Source of the DNA: Neocallimastix lanati (nom. inval.)
Taxonomy: Eukaryota; Neocallimastigomycota; Neocallimastigomycetes; Neocallimastigales; Neocallimastigaceae
Direction of reading: 5' to 3'
NCBI GenBank assembly: GCA_016946835.1
Contig: JACVTC010000004.1
Coordinates: forward strand, 285,001 to 337,500
Length of the DNA: 52,500 nt
Shown here: positions 37,632-51,678 of the stretch, piece after piece
Position numbering within the stretch: the stretch's first letter is position 1
Layout: each line of letters begins with the position of its first letter
Translations under genes and position numbers: made by a program
The notes under the pieces: model-generated
Told to the model about the DNA's origin: nothing
The model's input: only the letters and a program-made list of their open reading frames with translations
The model's database searches: none

Positions 37632-38784
37632 GTTAAATTGACGAAGAATATGCTTGTTGGGAAAGTTCTCTTGAACATATTTTTTTTAATAAAAAATCAT
37701 TGTAAAAGAGTTAACTAGATCAATAAAATATTTTAAACAATAAAACTATAAATTATACGAAAATTTAAAAAATTATCTAATTATTTTTTTATTCTATATA
37801 ATTTAAATAATATATTTAACCTTTTTTAATATTTTTTTAAATAATTATAATTATTTTTTATTTATGATAAATATTATAAATAAAATCAGTAATAATGAAA
37901 TATAATTTTAGCAGTATGGAAATTTTAAATTTAAATAATTAAAATATTAAAATCATGAATATAAATGAATCCAGAAAGACGGGAATATTATTACAAATTA
38001 TATATGCGAATTAAGAATGATTAGTAATGTTAATTATAAAGATATATAGAAATGAATTCAGTAATTATTGTCAAAAAAATGGTATTTTAAGTAACAATAA
38101 GAAAACGGATAATATTATAAGAAAATATTGATAATATCTTTAAATTTTTGGAAAGAATGATGGATGGATGACCGAATTTTTAATAAATGAGTTTTTTTAA
38201 AAATAAATTTAAGGATTAGAATTTATCAAATGATAAAATAATAGTAAAATAGAAAAATAAAAACTAGAAATAAATACGAATTTGTAAATTTAACAGTTGT
38301 TACAAAAAATATGGGAATATCAAATTTATTTTTTAAATATATAATTTATTTTTATTTTAGTTTAATAAGTTAGAAAGTATTTATTTATCATTAATATATT
38401 TGTATTTTTTAATTTAATATTTGTTTTATGTTTTAAAATTTTATACAACTAGAGTTGTTAAATGTAAATTATAATTTTAACTAGTAAAATTATTATTTTT
38501 GTTATTTGGATTAATTAAATTGTTTACTTTATGGACTTAAATTTTAAAAATTAAATTTCTGAATTTGTTATATTTGGTTTTCATAAATGAGTTTGTAAAA
38601 AAAAAGAAGTGAGAAAAAATGTTATATATCAGCGATTTTAATAATTAATAAATAAAGCAATAGAAGTTTGTCTTTAAAAAATATATGTATATATATATGT
38701 ATCCACAAAAGCTTTATTTGGGAAAGAAATAAAATTAATGTTTGAAAAATTGATTTCTTAATAAGTATATTTATTACAATATAT

Positions 38785-38824
<40 letters not shown>

Positions 38825-38889
38825 CATCTAATTTTTATATAGTACTAATAAATAAAATAATCAAATTTAACCTGTATAGGTAATTATTT
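37632..38889. other. Intergenic, AT-rich
   Basis: No gene recognised. It ends in a pure T run (38788-38822) just ahead of a LINE relic. Confidence 0.5.
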
Positions 38890-39369
38890 TGTTTCTAAAG
38901 ATTATTAACGTGGTTGTCATGTCCTTAAGAAACTGGATAAAACTTTATATTCTTCTGGTTTCTCTACTGTAATCAAATCCAAGGAAAGGCTGAATATTAA
39001 CTTCTTCTAAAGATCAATTAGTTCGCTGGGCTGAACATTATAAGGATTTAGCTTAAGATATTACTGTTCATATTTTAAGTATTAATTACTGGGCAGCTAT
39101 TTTTTGAAATAGTCAGAGGTACTCTCAGTCATGGAATATTAATGATTCTGAAACTATCATCGAAACTAGATATATTGTTCAGTCGATGAAGAATAATAAG
39201 GCTTCAGACCCTGATGGTATTCCCATTCAATTTTACAAAGCAATGTTATGTGGTATGGAACAAGAGGAAAAGTATCGTAATGTTGTATAATGTCTTAAAA
39301 ATTTATTCAAAATAATTTTAGATGGTTCCTATCCTAAGAAATGGAATATTGCTTCCATTGTTTCTATTC

Positions 39370-39403
<34 letters not shown>

Positions 39404-39464
39404 TGATCTTTCTAATTACAATAACTATCGCAGAATTTCATTAATTAATATAGATTTAAAAATT

Positions 39465-39500
39465 ATTTCAGGTAATAACTTATCAGTTATTACCTGAAAT
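39465..39500. repeat. Perfect hairpin, 16-bp arms and 4-base loop, inside a LINE relic
   Basis: ATTTCAGGTAATAACT (39465-39480), TATC, then the exact reverse complement (39485-39500). In the intact LINE this position encodes LKILSKIVTKRISDY and is not palindromic, so the palindrome arose after insertion and replaced part of the reverse transcriptase. Confidence 0.9.
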
Positions 39501-40670
39501 AAATGAATTTATTAGACCTGAACAATTTGGTTTTCGTTATCATGAAGAATATATTAGTCTTTTATATTTCTATCAGAAAAATCTGTTTAAGAAGAAATTT
39601 TATTAATGAGTTTACATATATATCTTAAAAAGGCTTATGATTCTGTACTTTTTTTCAACATTGTAACTAAATTGTTTCATCTCGGTATTCTTGATAAAAT
39701 TTTAATTTCCTCACTAATCTGAATTCATCTTCTAAAAAGCATGATCGTTTTCTTGATATGCTTTCAGAAAAATTTGACATTCATTGTGGAATTTGTCTAG
39801 TAATGCTCCTTTTCTACTATTTTTATTTAATTTATTTATTAACGATACTTATAATAAATGTAAAGAATTTTGACAGTTTTAGAGATAAAAAAAAAAAAAA
39901 AAAATACTTTAGAGGTTTATTTACAAATGATGTTGTTTTAATAGTTTCTAGTAAATGGAATATGATTTCACTTCTTCGGTCATGTCCTTAAATAGACTGA
40001 CAAAGAATGAAATATCATTTGGAATAAATAAATTTGAAAAAATGATAATCAAACCTCTTAACTTTGTTAATTCTCATTCTTTTAAAGATCCTACTTTCCA
40101 TCGTGATATATACTCTATTCCCAAGGTTTTATGTTATACTTATCTTGGAATTCCGTTCAGCAATGACCTATTACTTCAATCAATTATGACTAAATTGTAA
40201 GCTAAAGTTAAAAAGATTTTTATTTGTATTTTCTAATTTTCCCATAAACAATATGATACCTTTATCTTTTAAAAAATATGTCTTGCAGTTTAACAATCTT
40301 ATATTATTAGTAAAAAGCTCTTTACTATGTCCCTCTACTTGGTTCCAAAAAATTCATGCTAGATGTTTTTAATATTTAATTTATACTAGTATGCTATGGT
40401 GTCCTAGCTCATCCATAAAATCAATAAATCAAAGAATGTCTTATCATTTAAGATTACATTAAAAAGAATTCTACTATTAGTACTTATGCTCTTTCTCGAG
40501 ACCTTCATATTTTCCCAGTCGTTGGTTTCTGTACAGCAATGTAAGTTAAGTGCTTCTATAAATGGATTAATTCTAATTACATCATTAAAAATCTTTTTAA
40601 AAATTCCAACTATGTGTAAATATTCTTGGGCAAAAGAGTTTCATAATCTATATAGAAAAATCCAGAAAAA

Positions 40671-40704
<34 letters not shown>

Positions 40705-41442
40705 TTAAAAATTTAGTGATATTATTGAAGTATATTAGTTTGAAATTGTTACAAAACAATGTATTAAAGGAACTAATAATGATAAATCAAAAATCATTTG
40801 CACAGGAACTTTATTCAATCTTAACTATAAATATACTAAAGTTAGTCCAGAATTAAATTGGATATTACGTTTAAGATTTGGTTAGAAGTACAATATCACT
40901 ATTGCCTTTAAAAGTGGTAAAATTAATAGAAAATTGTCCCAAATGTTGTCCATGTTGTGGTAAAAACATTTATCCATTGGATATTTGAATGTTTAACTTT
41001 TTCAAATGCTTGATTGAAATTATTTATAGATTTCATCAATGACCATTTTATTTTATTAGAAATAAAATAAGAAATTTACCTTTATTCTCTTCCTACTCAT
41101 TTATTTTATATTGTGAAAAGCAAATTAATGAATATATTTTTATGTTCCTTCTTGGTGAAGCTTTTGCTTTAGATAAGTTACAATTCAATTCTGGGAACAA
41201 AAATATATTTAGAACAGCTTCTATTAAAGAGTTCCAGTTCTAATATTCATATATATAGTTAAACACACGGATTCCCTTATCAGTACTTTAACAGTCATTA
41301 GTAACTATCTTGACTTAATATATGATTGGTATAGTAAAAAAAAAAAACTCTTCACAACCAAGAGTATCAATCTCGAATCGATATGGCAAAGAAGGACCTC
41401 TATTACTAGTCCCCCTAGTTCATCTTATAGTAATAGTAAATA

Positions 41443-41494
41443 ATTCAATTTCTGTTGATTCGTTGTGTGAAGAACAAATCTACAGAAATTGAAT
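41443..41494. repeat. Inverted repeat, 13-bp arms, in LINE relic 3' part
   Basis: ATTCAATTTCTGT (41443-41455) and its exact reverse complement ACAGAAATTGAAT (41482-41494), 26-base loop. Confidence 0.8.
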
Positions 41495-41847
41495 CTCCTG
41501 ATAATATTTCTCTTGGTTCGAGGGAGAGTTTAGTGGTCTCCACACTATCTACTTTATAGATATTACTTTTTCGTTTTATTTTAGTAAATATTTTTGGTAG
41601 AAATGATCTTTATTCATATCATAATACCATAATAACTTTTAATGTTTCTCTTTATTTTCATTGTATTAACATTTAATTTATTTTTTATTAAATTTTATTT
41701 TTAATATTTCTTTATTTAATACATTTTTTATATATTCTTTTAATCTTAAGATATTTATAATATGTTTTTACACTTAAAACATTTACAATATATTAATATT
41801 TTTTAATAATTAATAAATATATCAATAGAAGTATATTCACCACCTAA

Positions 41848-41880
<33 letters not shown>

Positions 41881-41883
<3 letters not shown>

Positions 41884-42114
41884 AAAAAAATGAAAGTAAA
41901 AAATAATATTAAAAAAATAATAAAATAATAATATTATAATGCAAAATAATAATAATAAATTATAATATATTATAAAGAAAAAAAGAAAAAAATAAAAATA
42001 TAAAAATATAAAAATATAAAAATATAATAATATTAGAATAAATAAAAAAAAATAAAAAAAAAATAAATATTATATATAGAAGAAAGCTTTACTTCAAAAA
42101 GAAACAAAAGTTAT
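41881..42114. other. A-rich spacer between LINE relics
   Basis: Simple A/T sequence with (AAATAT)n-like repeats near 41995-42025; no gene. Confidence 0.5.
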
Positions 42115-42640
42115 AATATTTTTATATCCTAAATTTGAAGAATTTGACAATAATTCATTGTTGATGAAATTTTTATTAATTGTTCTTTGATGATAAAAGG
42201 AAGATTTTGATGATAATATTAACTTTTATGTATTGCATCATCTTTTTGGAGGAAATGCAAAATATGAAATTTTAAAGATCAGCACTGGGGAAAAAAGGAG
42301 ATTTATTAATAATATTTTCCATTCATCTTTCGAAAGAGTCTTCTTTTCCGATTTAATATTTTGTGGGAATTACGGAATTCTTTACTAATACTTATGCCTA
42401 TTGTGATTAGAGATTTTTATATTATGATTAATTTGTACTCATTTAGGCCTACCGTTGTCAAGAGCATCGGTATCGAAACGATAAGGCAAAGAAGATATTC
42501 TGATACTGATTCAAATGATAATTTTTATCCACATGGAGTTATCATCAACAAATGGGAAGAGTTAAAAGCCATTTCAACCTCGAAACTCATAATGTAGTTT
42601 TTTAATATTCATGTAAAAAATTTCATGTATTTTAAGGAAA
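42115..42640 (+). pseudogene. Older 5'-truncated copy of the full-length LINE, last 150 codons
   Basis: Begins at the equivalent of LLCPKFEEF and follows the intact ORF to its end with shifts. Landmarks: KEDFDDNINFYVLHHLFGG-like sequence (42200-42255), RPTVVKSIGIETIRQRR (42449-42495), DTDSNDNFYPHGVI (42503-42543). The stop is followed by TTTTTTAATATTCATGTA, as in the intact 3' untranslated region. No clean A tail remains; it fades at about 42640. Confidence 0.85.
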
Positions 42641-42832
42641 ATAATATATATATAATTATGTATATAATTATAAATTTATGTATTAATTTTTTTTTTTTTT
42701 TTTTATGTTCAATATATAATATGACTCAGATTTTTTTATAGTTTAAGAAAAAAATATAATATTATTAACATTGGTAAATTATTTTAAAAAAAAAAAAAAA
42801 ATAAACTAAATAAAACTTTAACATTAGTAAAT

Positions 42833-42877
<45 letters not shown>

Positions 42878-44502
42878 TATAAATAAGTGTACCTAATTTT
42901 TTTAATAATTTTTAATGTGAAATTTAGATAAAATTTTATACTATTTATTAGCTATTCTTAAAATAAAATAAAGAGAGAGAAAATAATTTTTAATATCAAT
43001 ATTTGAATTAATAAATTTTCTTAAATAATAATAATAATAATAAATAATAATAAATTGGAGAAAATAATTTTAATATCAAAGTATAAATAACATTCTTAAA
43101 TAATAATAATAATAATAAAACTGAGAAAATAATATTATGTATAAATAATACATTAAATGGACCATTGAAATAAACGAAATATTATTCAATATAATTAATA
43201 AATTTTTCATTAAAATTTTTATTGATTATTAAAAATTTTAAATATTTTGATATTAATAAATATATTAATATATATGTATATATATATATATATATTTTTT
43301 TTTTTGCTTTTTGCATTTAAATTCTTTTTTTAACATATTCTTAAAAAATATAGGATATAACAATAATTACTCCTGCACTATAATTTCTTTCATACTAATT
43401 TTCATTATTGTACTAATAATTTATCAATATTATATATATTCTACATCCATATTATTGAACCATGTTTTATTACATTATATAATTCATGTTATTACCATAT
43501 TTAATACATTAAAGAGTTAAAGAATGAATAATTTACTAATATGCAATATTTGGATGATATTTTTAAATAAAAGATAAATTAGCAATACATAAATATTAAT
43601 TATAATAAAACAAACATTAATAAAAATATTTCAATTATTAATTATAAATATTAAAATATATATTGAAATTGTTAATTATTATAATTATTGATAGGTTAGG
43701 TTATATATATATTTATGTTTTTAATTAGTAATAATATATCACGTAATACATATGATTCATACATTTATGTTATATAATTTAAAGATTTATGTTATTAACT
43801 TAAATAATATTAGTTTTACATACTATATATTTTAATAAATTTATTTATGTAGAATTATTTATATTTTCTATTTATTTATAACATTTATTATAATTATTAC
43901 TTAAAAAAAAAATTTATGGTAAAATATAAAATCTTAATTATTCATAAATCATTTCAGGTTATTATAATATACGCGTATATGTATATTATTATTATAAAAC
44001 TGATAATATTTAATATTTTAAAACCAAACTTTATTATAATGTTTTATTATTTTATTGCTTTCTTTTATTTTTATTATTCAATTCTATATTATATATTGTG
44101 GAAGAGCTAATTATATTATAGTATAAGACATATAATAAATATTTACTTGTTATAAATTTATTTTAATATATTATATTTTATTCATTAATATATTTTATTA
44201 TTTATGTATTTTTATATACTAATGTAATTATATTATTTTTCTCGAAAGTTTTCAGCCAATAAAATTAAAATATAAAAATTGTATTATTTATAAAAACAAT
44301 TTTTTTTTTTTTTTATAATTTTACAATTTTTTACTTTAATTCTTTTTCATTTTTATTTATTTATATTTATATAATTCAAAAGCGATCTTTACATCTATTT
44401 TGAATTTATATATATTCTAATATTATATTTTTTAATTTAATATTATTTTTTATTTAGTTTTATTTTATTTTTTACTTTTTAATTAAATTAATAAATATAA
44501 TA
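42641..44502. other. Intergenic upstream of RPB2
   Basis: AT-rich. A 50-bp phrase (TTAACATTRGTAAATYATTTT plus an A run) is duplicated at 42767-42801 and 42821-42875. An AATAATAAT-rich duplicated stretch lies at 43025-43120. The 14-bp palindrome ATATACGCGTATAT (43967-43980) contains ACGCGT, the yeast MCB sequence, about 520 bp before the RPB2 ATG. No gene; the short open frames are AT noise. Confidence 0.55.
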
Positions 44503-46264
44503 ATGAGTAATGAATATAATTTACAATATATGGAAGGTAAAATACCTTGCATATTAAATTGAAAACATAGATTAATTTATATATATAAAATTTATATATA
44601 TTTAAAAATGTGAATTATTAACAATTAATTGTAAAACTTATAAATATAATAATTTTTAAAATTCATTTAAAAAAGAGGACTATTATAATGAAGAAGAAGA
44701 TCTTTTAGTCCAGGAAGATTTCTGGACTGTAATTACAGCTTTCTTCCATGAAAAAGGTCTTGTAAGACAACAACTTGATTCATTTGATGAATTTATTCAA
44801 AATAGTATGCAAGATATTGTTGAAGAAAATGCTCAATTAGTATTACAAACAACAGCTCAACATTCAGGACAAGGAAATGATCTAACAGTAAATTTCAAAA
44901 TGTTTTAAATTAAATTTATAAGATTAAATGTATAAAAATATTGCAATTTTTGAAATTTCATTTGAAGTTCATATAAAAGATTAGTTTAATCAAATGGATT
45001 ATAATTAAATATTTTAATGAAAGATTATATATTAAATTATAATATAATTTTTTGTGTTTTTTTTTTTATTCCTTTTTTAAAAATAATTTTGATATTTTTA
45101 TTATACATATTCATATTAAATATGTTTTATTATTATTTTATTGTTATTTATAAAATCTACACATCATTTTTTTATTTTTTAAAAAATTATAAAGAAACAA
45201 TATATTATTAAATTTGGTCAAATTTATTTAGCTAAACCAACCATCACAGAAGCTGATGGTGGTGGTGGTATGTTATTTCCTCAAGAAACTCGTTTAAGAA
45301 ATTTAACGTAATTAAATTATTTTTTTTTTAATTTGTAACAATTTTACTTATTTATGTAATAAATTTTATATCCAATATATACTACTACTACTACTAATAA
45401 TAATAATAATAATAATTATAATAATTATAATAATTATAATAATAACATTAATTATAATAATTTATTATAATAATAATTATAATAATTATAATAATAATAA
45501 TAATAATAATTATAATAATAATTACAATAATAATAAATATAATAATAATAAATATAATAATAATTATAATAATAATAAAAAAGTTATGCAGCTCCATTAT
45601 ATGTAGATATGACAAAAACGGTAAGAGTTGCTGATCCAGAAGACCCAAAGAATCAAGGTTATTCATTTGCTGATATGAATTGGGAAAATGAAGTGGAAGA
45701 TCCAAGTACTAAAGTTTTCATTGGTCAAGTTCCTATTATGTTAAAATCTAGTTTTTGTATATTAAATGGTTTAGGAGATCAAGAACTTCATGAAGTTGGT
45801 GAATGTCCATATGATCAAGTAAGAAAATTATTCCTGTATATTTTCTATATATATACACATAATATTTAGAAAATATATATTTTAAATTTATGAAAAATAA
45901 AATATAAACATATAATTATAATTAATATACAAAAAATAAAATAAAAAATTAGGGTGGTTATTTTATTATTAATGGTTCAGAAAAAGTATTAATTGCACAA
46001 GAAAGAATGGCATCAAATGTTATATATGTATTTGCAAAATCACCTCCATCACCTTATTCATACACCGCTGAAATTAGAAGTGCTGTAGAAACTGGTTCAA
46101 GACATGCCAGTACATTATATATTAAAATGCTTGCTAAAGCATCAGCAAGAGCTAATAGTGAAGTAATTAATCTTGTTATTTTTTTATAATATTTTTTTTT
46201 TTTTTAAAATTATTGTAGATTTATGAACTAATAATAAATATGAATTATTATAACAATTTTACTA

Positions 46265-46309
<45 letters not shown>

Positions 46310-49300
46310 GATTGTTGGTCAAAGTATAAAGGCAACATTACCATATATAAGACAAGATATTCCTATTGTTATTGTATTTCGTGCATTAGGTATTGTACCA
46401 GATAGAGATATTTTAGAACATATTTGTTATGATTTCAATGATAGTCAGATGTTAGAAATGTTAAAGCCATGTATAGAAGATGCATTTGTTATTCAAGATA
46501 AAGAAATTGCACTTGATTTTATTGGTAAGAGAGGTACAACTGTTGGTGTTACTAAAGAGAAACGTATGAGGTAAGTAATTTAATAGGTATTAATAAAACA
46601 ATAGTAATAATTAAAAAATATGTATAATTCATTAGTTAAATCAATCATTGTTTTTTTTTTCGTTTATAATAATAAAATTTATATAATTATTATTAATATT
46701 TTAATGGTGTTATAATTAATATATAGATATGCTGCGGAAATTTTACAAAAAGAATTATTACCACATATTGGTACTAAAGCACATACAGAAACCAAGAAAG
46801 CTTATTTCTTTGGTTATATGATTCATCGTTTACTTCTTGCAGCTTTAGAACGTAGAGAATGTGATGATAGAGATCATTTTGGTAAAAAGCGTCTTGATCT
46901 TGCTGGTCCATTACTTGGTTCATTATTCCGTATGCTTTTTAGAAAATTAACAAGTGATGTTAGTAAATCACTTCAAAAATGTATTGATAGAAATAGAGAA
47001 TTTAACTTAAATGTTGCAATTAGACCAAATACTATTACTGATGGGTTAAAGTATTCATTAGCTACAGGTAACTGGGGTGCTCAATCAAAATTTATGCAAA
47101 GTCGTGCAGGAGTCAGTCAAGTATTAAATCGTTATACCTTTGCATCTACTTTAAGTCATTTAAGACGTTTGAATACACCAATTGGTCGTGATGGTAAGTT
47201 AGCTAAACCACGTCAATTACACAATACTCATTGGGGTATGGTTTGTCCAGCCGAAACTCCTGAAGGTCAAGCTTGTGGTTTAGTTAAGAATTTAGCTTTG
47301 ATGTCGTATGTATCTGTAGGTTCATCATCCGCACCAATTATAGAATTCTTGGAAGAATGGAGTATGGAAAATATGGAAGAAGTTCACGTTAGTCATATTT
47401 TAAATGCAACCAAGATTTTCGTTAATGGTGTTTGGGTTGGTGTTCATCGTGATCCAGAACATTTAGTTAAGACTTTAAGAGATTTAAGAAGAGGTCAAAA
47501 CGTTAATGCTGAAATTAGTATTGTTAGAGATATTAGAGAAAGAGAATTACGAATCTACACAGATGCTGGTCGTATTTGTAGACCATTATTTATTGTTGAA
47601 AATCAAAAACTTAAATTAAAGAAATCACATATTATTAAGATTCAAGAGAAGGTAAGAAATATTTATTACTATATGTTTTGTAATTTATTATTATAATTAT
47701 TATTATTTATTATTATTATTTAATATTTAATATTTAATATTTAATATTTAATATTTATTTTTATTATTTTTGTTTTTATTATTATTAATAATTATTATTG
47801 TATAAAATAATTAAAATTAATTATATTAAAACATATACGTAATTGTAATATTTTAATGCAAGAACGAAAATGGCGAAGGCTGGGGATGGGATGAATTAAT
47901 CGAAAATGGTATTATTGAATTTATTGATGCTGAAGAAGAAGAAACTACTTTAATTTGTATGTCACATGAAGATCTTGATCCTAAGAATACTGAAATAGAT
48001 ATGCAAGATTATGGTATTAGTAAGCGTTTGAAGTCAAGAAGTGTATATTCTAGAAATTGGACTCACTGTGAAATTCATCCTAGTATGATTCTTGGTATTT
48101 GTGCTAGTATTGTACCATTCCCTGATCATAATCAATCTCCACGTAATACTTATCAATCTGCTATGGGTAAACAAGCTATGGGTATTTACTTGACTAACTT
48201 CCAATTAAGAATGGATACTATGGCAAATATTTTATATTATCCACAAAAACCATTGGTTACTACTCGTGCTATGGAATATCTTCGTTTCCGTGATTTACCA
48301 GCAGGTCAAAATGCAATTGTAGCTATTGCTTGTTATAGTGGTTATAACCAAGAAGATTCTATTATTATGAACCAAAGTTCAATTGATAGAGGTCTTTTCA
48401 GAAGTTTGTTCTATCGTAGTTATATGGATCAAGAAAAGAAGGTTGGTATGTTTAATGTTGAAAACTTTGAAAAACCAACTCGTGAGACATGTTTACGTCT
48501 TAGACATGGTACTTACGAAAAATTAGAAGATGATGGTCTTATTGCTCCAGGTATTCGTGTTACTGGTGATGATATCATTATTGGTAAGACTATACCTCTT
48601 AGTCAAGATTCACAAGAATTAGGTCAACGTACCGAACACCATACTAAACGTGATGCATCAACACCACTTAGAAGTACAGAAACAGGTATTGTTGATCGTG
48701 TATTAGTTACTAATAATCAAGATGGTATGAAATTCGTAAAAGTTCGTGTTCGTAGTACGAGAATTCCACAAATGGGTGATAAATTCGCTAGTAGACATGG
48801 TCAAAAGGGTACTGTAGGTATGACCTATCGTACTGAAGATATGCCGTTTACAGTTAATGGTATTACTCCAGATATTATTATTAATCCTCATGCTATTCCA
48901 TCACGTATGACAATTGGTCACTTGGTTGAATGTTTACTTGGTAAGGTTTCAACACTTACTGGTGATGAAGGTGATGCTACACCATTCACGGATGTTACAG
49001 TAGAAGCAATTTCTAAACTTTTAAGAGAAAATGGTTATCAATCTCGTGGATTTGAAGTTATGTTTAATGGTCATACTGGTAAAAAGCTTCAAGCACAAAT
49101 CTTCCTTGGTCCAACATATTATCAACGTTTAAAGCATATGGTAGATGATAAGATTCATAGTCGTGCTCGTGGTCCAGTACAAATTCTTACTCGTCAACCC
49201 GTTGAAGGTAGATCTCGTGATGGTGGTCTTCGTTTCGGTGAAATGGAAAAGGATTGTATGATTAGTCATGGTGCAGCTCAATTCTTGAAGGAACGTCTAT

Positions 49301-49503
49301 TTGATGCTAGTGATGCCTATCGTGTTCATGTTTGTGACTTATGTGGTTTAATGTGTATTGCAAATTTAAAGAAGAATATATTTGAATGTCGTGGATGTAA
49401 GAATAAGACAAGAATTAGTCAAGTCTATTTACCATATGCCTGTAAATTATTATTCCAAGAACTTATGGCAATGAATATTGCACCAAGAATGATGGTTGGT
49501 TAA
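44503..49503 (+). CDS. RPB2: DNA-directed RNA polymerase II second-largest subunit
   Basis: Catalytic-core subunit of nuclear RNA polymerase II. Eight exons by GT/AG and phase: 44503-44536, 44676-44887, 45195-45307, 45584-45818, 45953-46162, 46311-46570, 46727-47651, 47863-49503. They total 3630 nt, 1209 residues, against about 1210-1224 in yeasts. Landmarks: [66 protein letters not shown]-type fork region ([19 protein letters not shown]), [34 protein letters not shown] (from residue 823, the acidic pair near the active site), [13 protein letters not shown] (from 968), and a C-terminal Zn site CDLCGLMC with CRGCK (from 1154). It ends [10 protein letters not shown]. Introns hold AAT microsatellites. 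Intact. Confidence 0.98.
45385..45580 (+). repeat. AAT/ATAATT microsatellite in RPB2 intron 3
   Basis: Interrupted (AAT)n and (ATAATT)n sequence filling most of the intron 45308-45583; a purer (AAT)n tract lies in the intron at about 46267-46309. Confidence 0.85.
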
Positions 49504-50183
49504 TCTTAAAAACAACAAAACAAAACAAAACAACATCACAAACAATATATATATATATATATAAATTATCATTCTTATTCTAAATATTCAAAAGTAATTC
49601 ACATTGAATTATATAAAAATACCATATAAAAAAAAAAATTTATAGTTAAAAATCATTTATTAAATTAAAGAAAAATAGTTTGTTATTTTGTATTTTATTT
49701 CATATACATTATTTTATATCTCTATTTATATAATTTTTTTTTTTTTATCATTTAATATAACATTATTTATATTATTAGTAGAAGATAAGAAAAAATATTA
49801 CTAATAATACTAAATGAAAAAATTTTTGAAAAAAAAAAAAAAAATTTTTTTTAAATGCATTGTATTTTATATATATTTTGTTATATATTTATATTATTTT
49901 TTAAATTCTTAAATAAATAAAAAAAAAAAATAAATAAAAAAAAAAATAAAATAAAAAAAAAATATATATTAATAGTAACTGAAGTTAAAAAGAGAAAACA
50001 AAGAAAGAAAGAATAATTATTGAAAATAATTAAAAGGATAGAAGAAAGAATGAAAGAAAGAGGAAAGTAAAAAAAAAAAAAAAAAAAAGTTAAGAAGAGA
50101 AAATATTATTTAATGGTTTTTATATAAGGTGCATGAGATATTTTGAAATTTGAATTTTTGAATTGAACAAACTTTTTTATTTT

Positions 50184-50215
<32 letters not shown>

Positions 50216-50272
50216 TTCGTTAAAGATACTAGTAATAATAATGTTAAAAAAAAAAAAAAAATATTATTCTTT

Positions 50273-50319
<47 letters not shown>

Positions 50320-50339
50320 GTTAGTGTAAAGAAAAGAAA
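49504..50339. other. Intergenic downstream of RPB2
   Basis: RPB2 3' untranslated region with AACAAAACAAAACAAAAC repeats (49510-49533), (TA)n tracts and a GA-rich patch (49985-50100). It ends in a pure T run (about 50273-50315) just before a LINE relic. No gene. Confidence 0.5.
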
Positions 50340-50615
50340 AATGGAATATTTTCAAATAACTAATTCTCAATTCTTTTTAATGAATTTGATGATAATGAAG
50401 AATTAAGTTCTAATGAAGTGGTGAACAGATTTATAGAAATGGTTAATAAAGTTGATGATAAAGTTCATGCTAGAGTTCCTTGTGATCTTAAAGGTTCAGC
50501 TTTCCGCTGCCCTTATTATATTAAGAAACTTTTTCATGAAAAGCATATTGCAATTTTATAAAATCAAAAAAAAAAAAAATTTTTCTTTAGGTCCTAATCT
50601 TGAAAACATTAATGA

Positions 50616-50647
<32 letters not shown>

Positions 50648-51646
50648 GCTTCGTGAATATAAAAATATATGGGGTAGTGTCAGGTCAAATAAGTTTTCTA
50701 TTAAATTAAAACAATTTCATCAGTCGATAGAATCTGTATGTAATGATTTTCTTAACAAAAATGCTAGGAGTGTTTGCTTTGGTTAAAATTAAAGAAGCTA
50801 TCTCACCCTATGTACTCTAATTCTACTTCGTCAATCGTTTTAAGGGACAAACAGGGTAACTATTTATTTTTTTTTTTTTTTTTTATTCGGATCAACTGAA
50901 TCGATTTTGCTGAACATTATGGTGAATTAACTTCTGATGTTACTCAACATAGTTTGGATAATGAATACTGGGTTAATTTATTTATTTGGAAAATAATCCT
51001 AATAATAATCCTACTTTGGGATATTAATGATCCTATCACTATGGAAGAAATTCAAAAACACCGTGCTTGATATGAAAAATAATAAAAGCTTCTGCCACTC
51101 TTTCTCCTATTTTATTCAATTTGTTCATTAATGATGTACTGGATAATTGTGATAAGTATAGTGTATATTTAGAATATTAATATTGTTGTGGTGGACTTTT
51201 TTTTTTTGCCGATGGTATTGTTTTAGTTGCTCCATCTAAAGCAAGCTTTTAAGAAAATTTTGAATAAGGTTCATGAATGGATGGGCTATTTAAAATGAAA
51301 TGACTTTTGGAATTAATTAAGTGTGCTACTCTTATTGTAAAACCGATTTAACTTTGTTAAATCGATAAATTATGAAGATCCATCTTTCTTTATTGGTAAT
51401 AATAAATTACCTTAAAACTGACAACTCTACTTATCTTGGTAATCCTTTTGATGAATCTTTATCATTGAAACTTGTACAATCCAAAATAAACAGTAAATTT
51501 ATAATGTCAAGTTAACTTAGTACTTTCGATTTCATATTAATAAATCTATTCCTCTTCCATTGAAGAAATATGTTTTAATTTCCTTTATTCTTAGTCTTTG
51601 TTTTATATTATGCTCCTCTCTTTGGTTCAAATAAGAGCGGATGCTC

Positions 51647-51678
<32 letters not shown>

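Larger units (their letters stand above)
38890..41880 (+). pseudogene. Old, 5'-truncated and decayed LINE relic, about 3 kb
   Basis: The plus strand follows the intact LINE ORF from about residue 515 onward with many stops and shifts. Landmarks: SKDQLVRWAEHYKDLA (39015), SMKNNKASDPDGIPIQFYKA (39185), PKKWNIASIVSIPKK (39335), PEQFGF (39519), LKKAYDSV (39626), GLFTNDVVLIVSSK (39915, for GLFADDIVLLAPTK), FGINKFEKMIIKP (40020), YTYLGIPFSND (40138), CPKCCPCCG (40935). It ends CCTAATCT and an A tail (41851-41880), close to CCTAGTCT of the intact element. The catalytic box reads FTND. Several A runs have grown at former Lys codons. Confidence 0.85.

Noticed and set aside
41510-41530. GGTTCGAGGG resembling a tRNA T-loop
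   Set aside because: No acceptor stem, D-loop or anticodon arm can be drawn around it; it lies in a LINE relic.
43967-43980. ACGCGT (MCB-like) palindrome as an RPB2 regulatory site
   Set aside because: A single 6-mer about 520 bp from the ATG with no partner site is too weak to annotate as regulatory.
45448-45705. Minus-strand open frame of Ile repeats opposite RPB2
   Set aside because: Antisense reading of an (ATT)n intron and the flanking exon.
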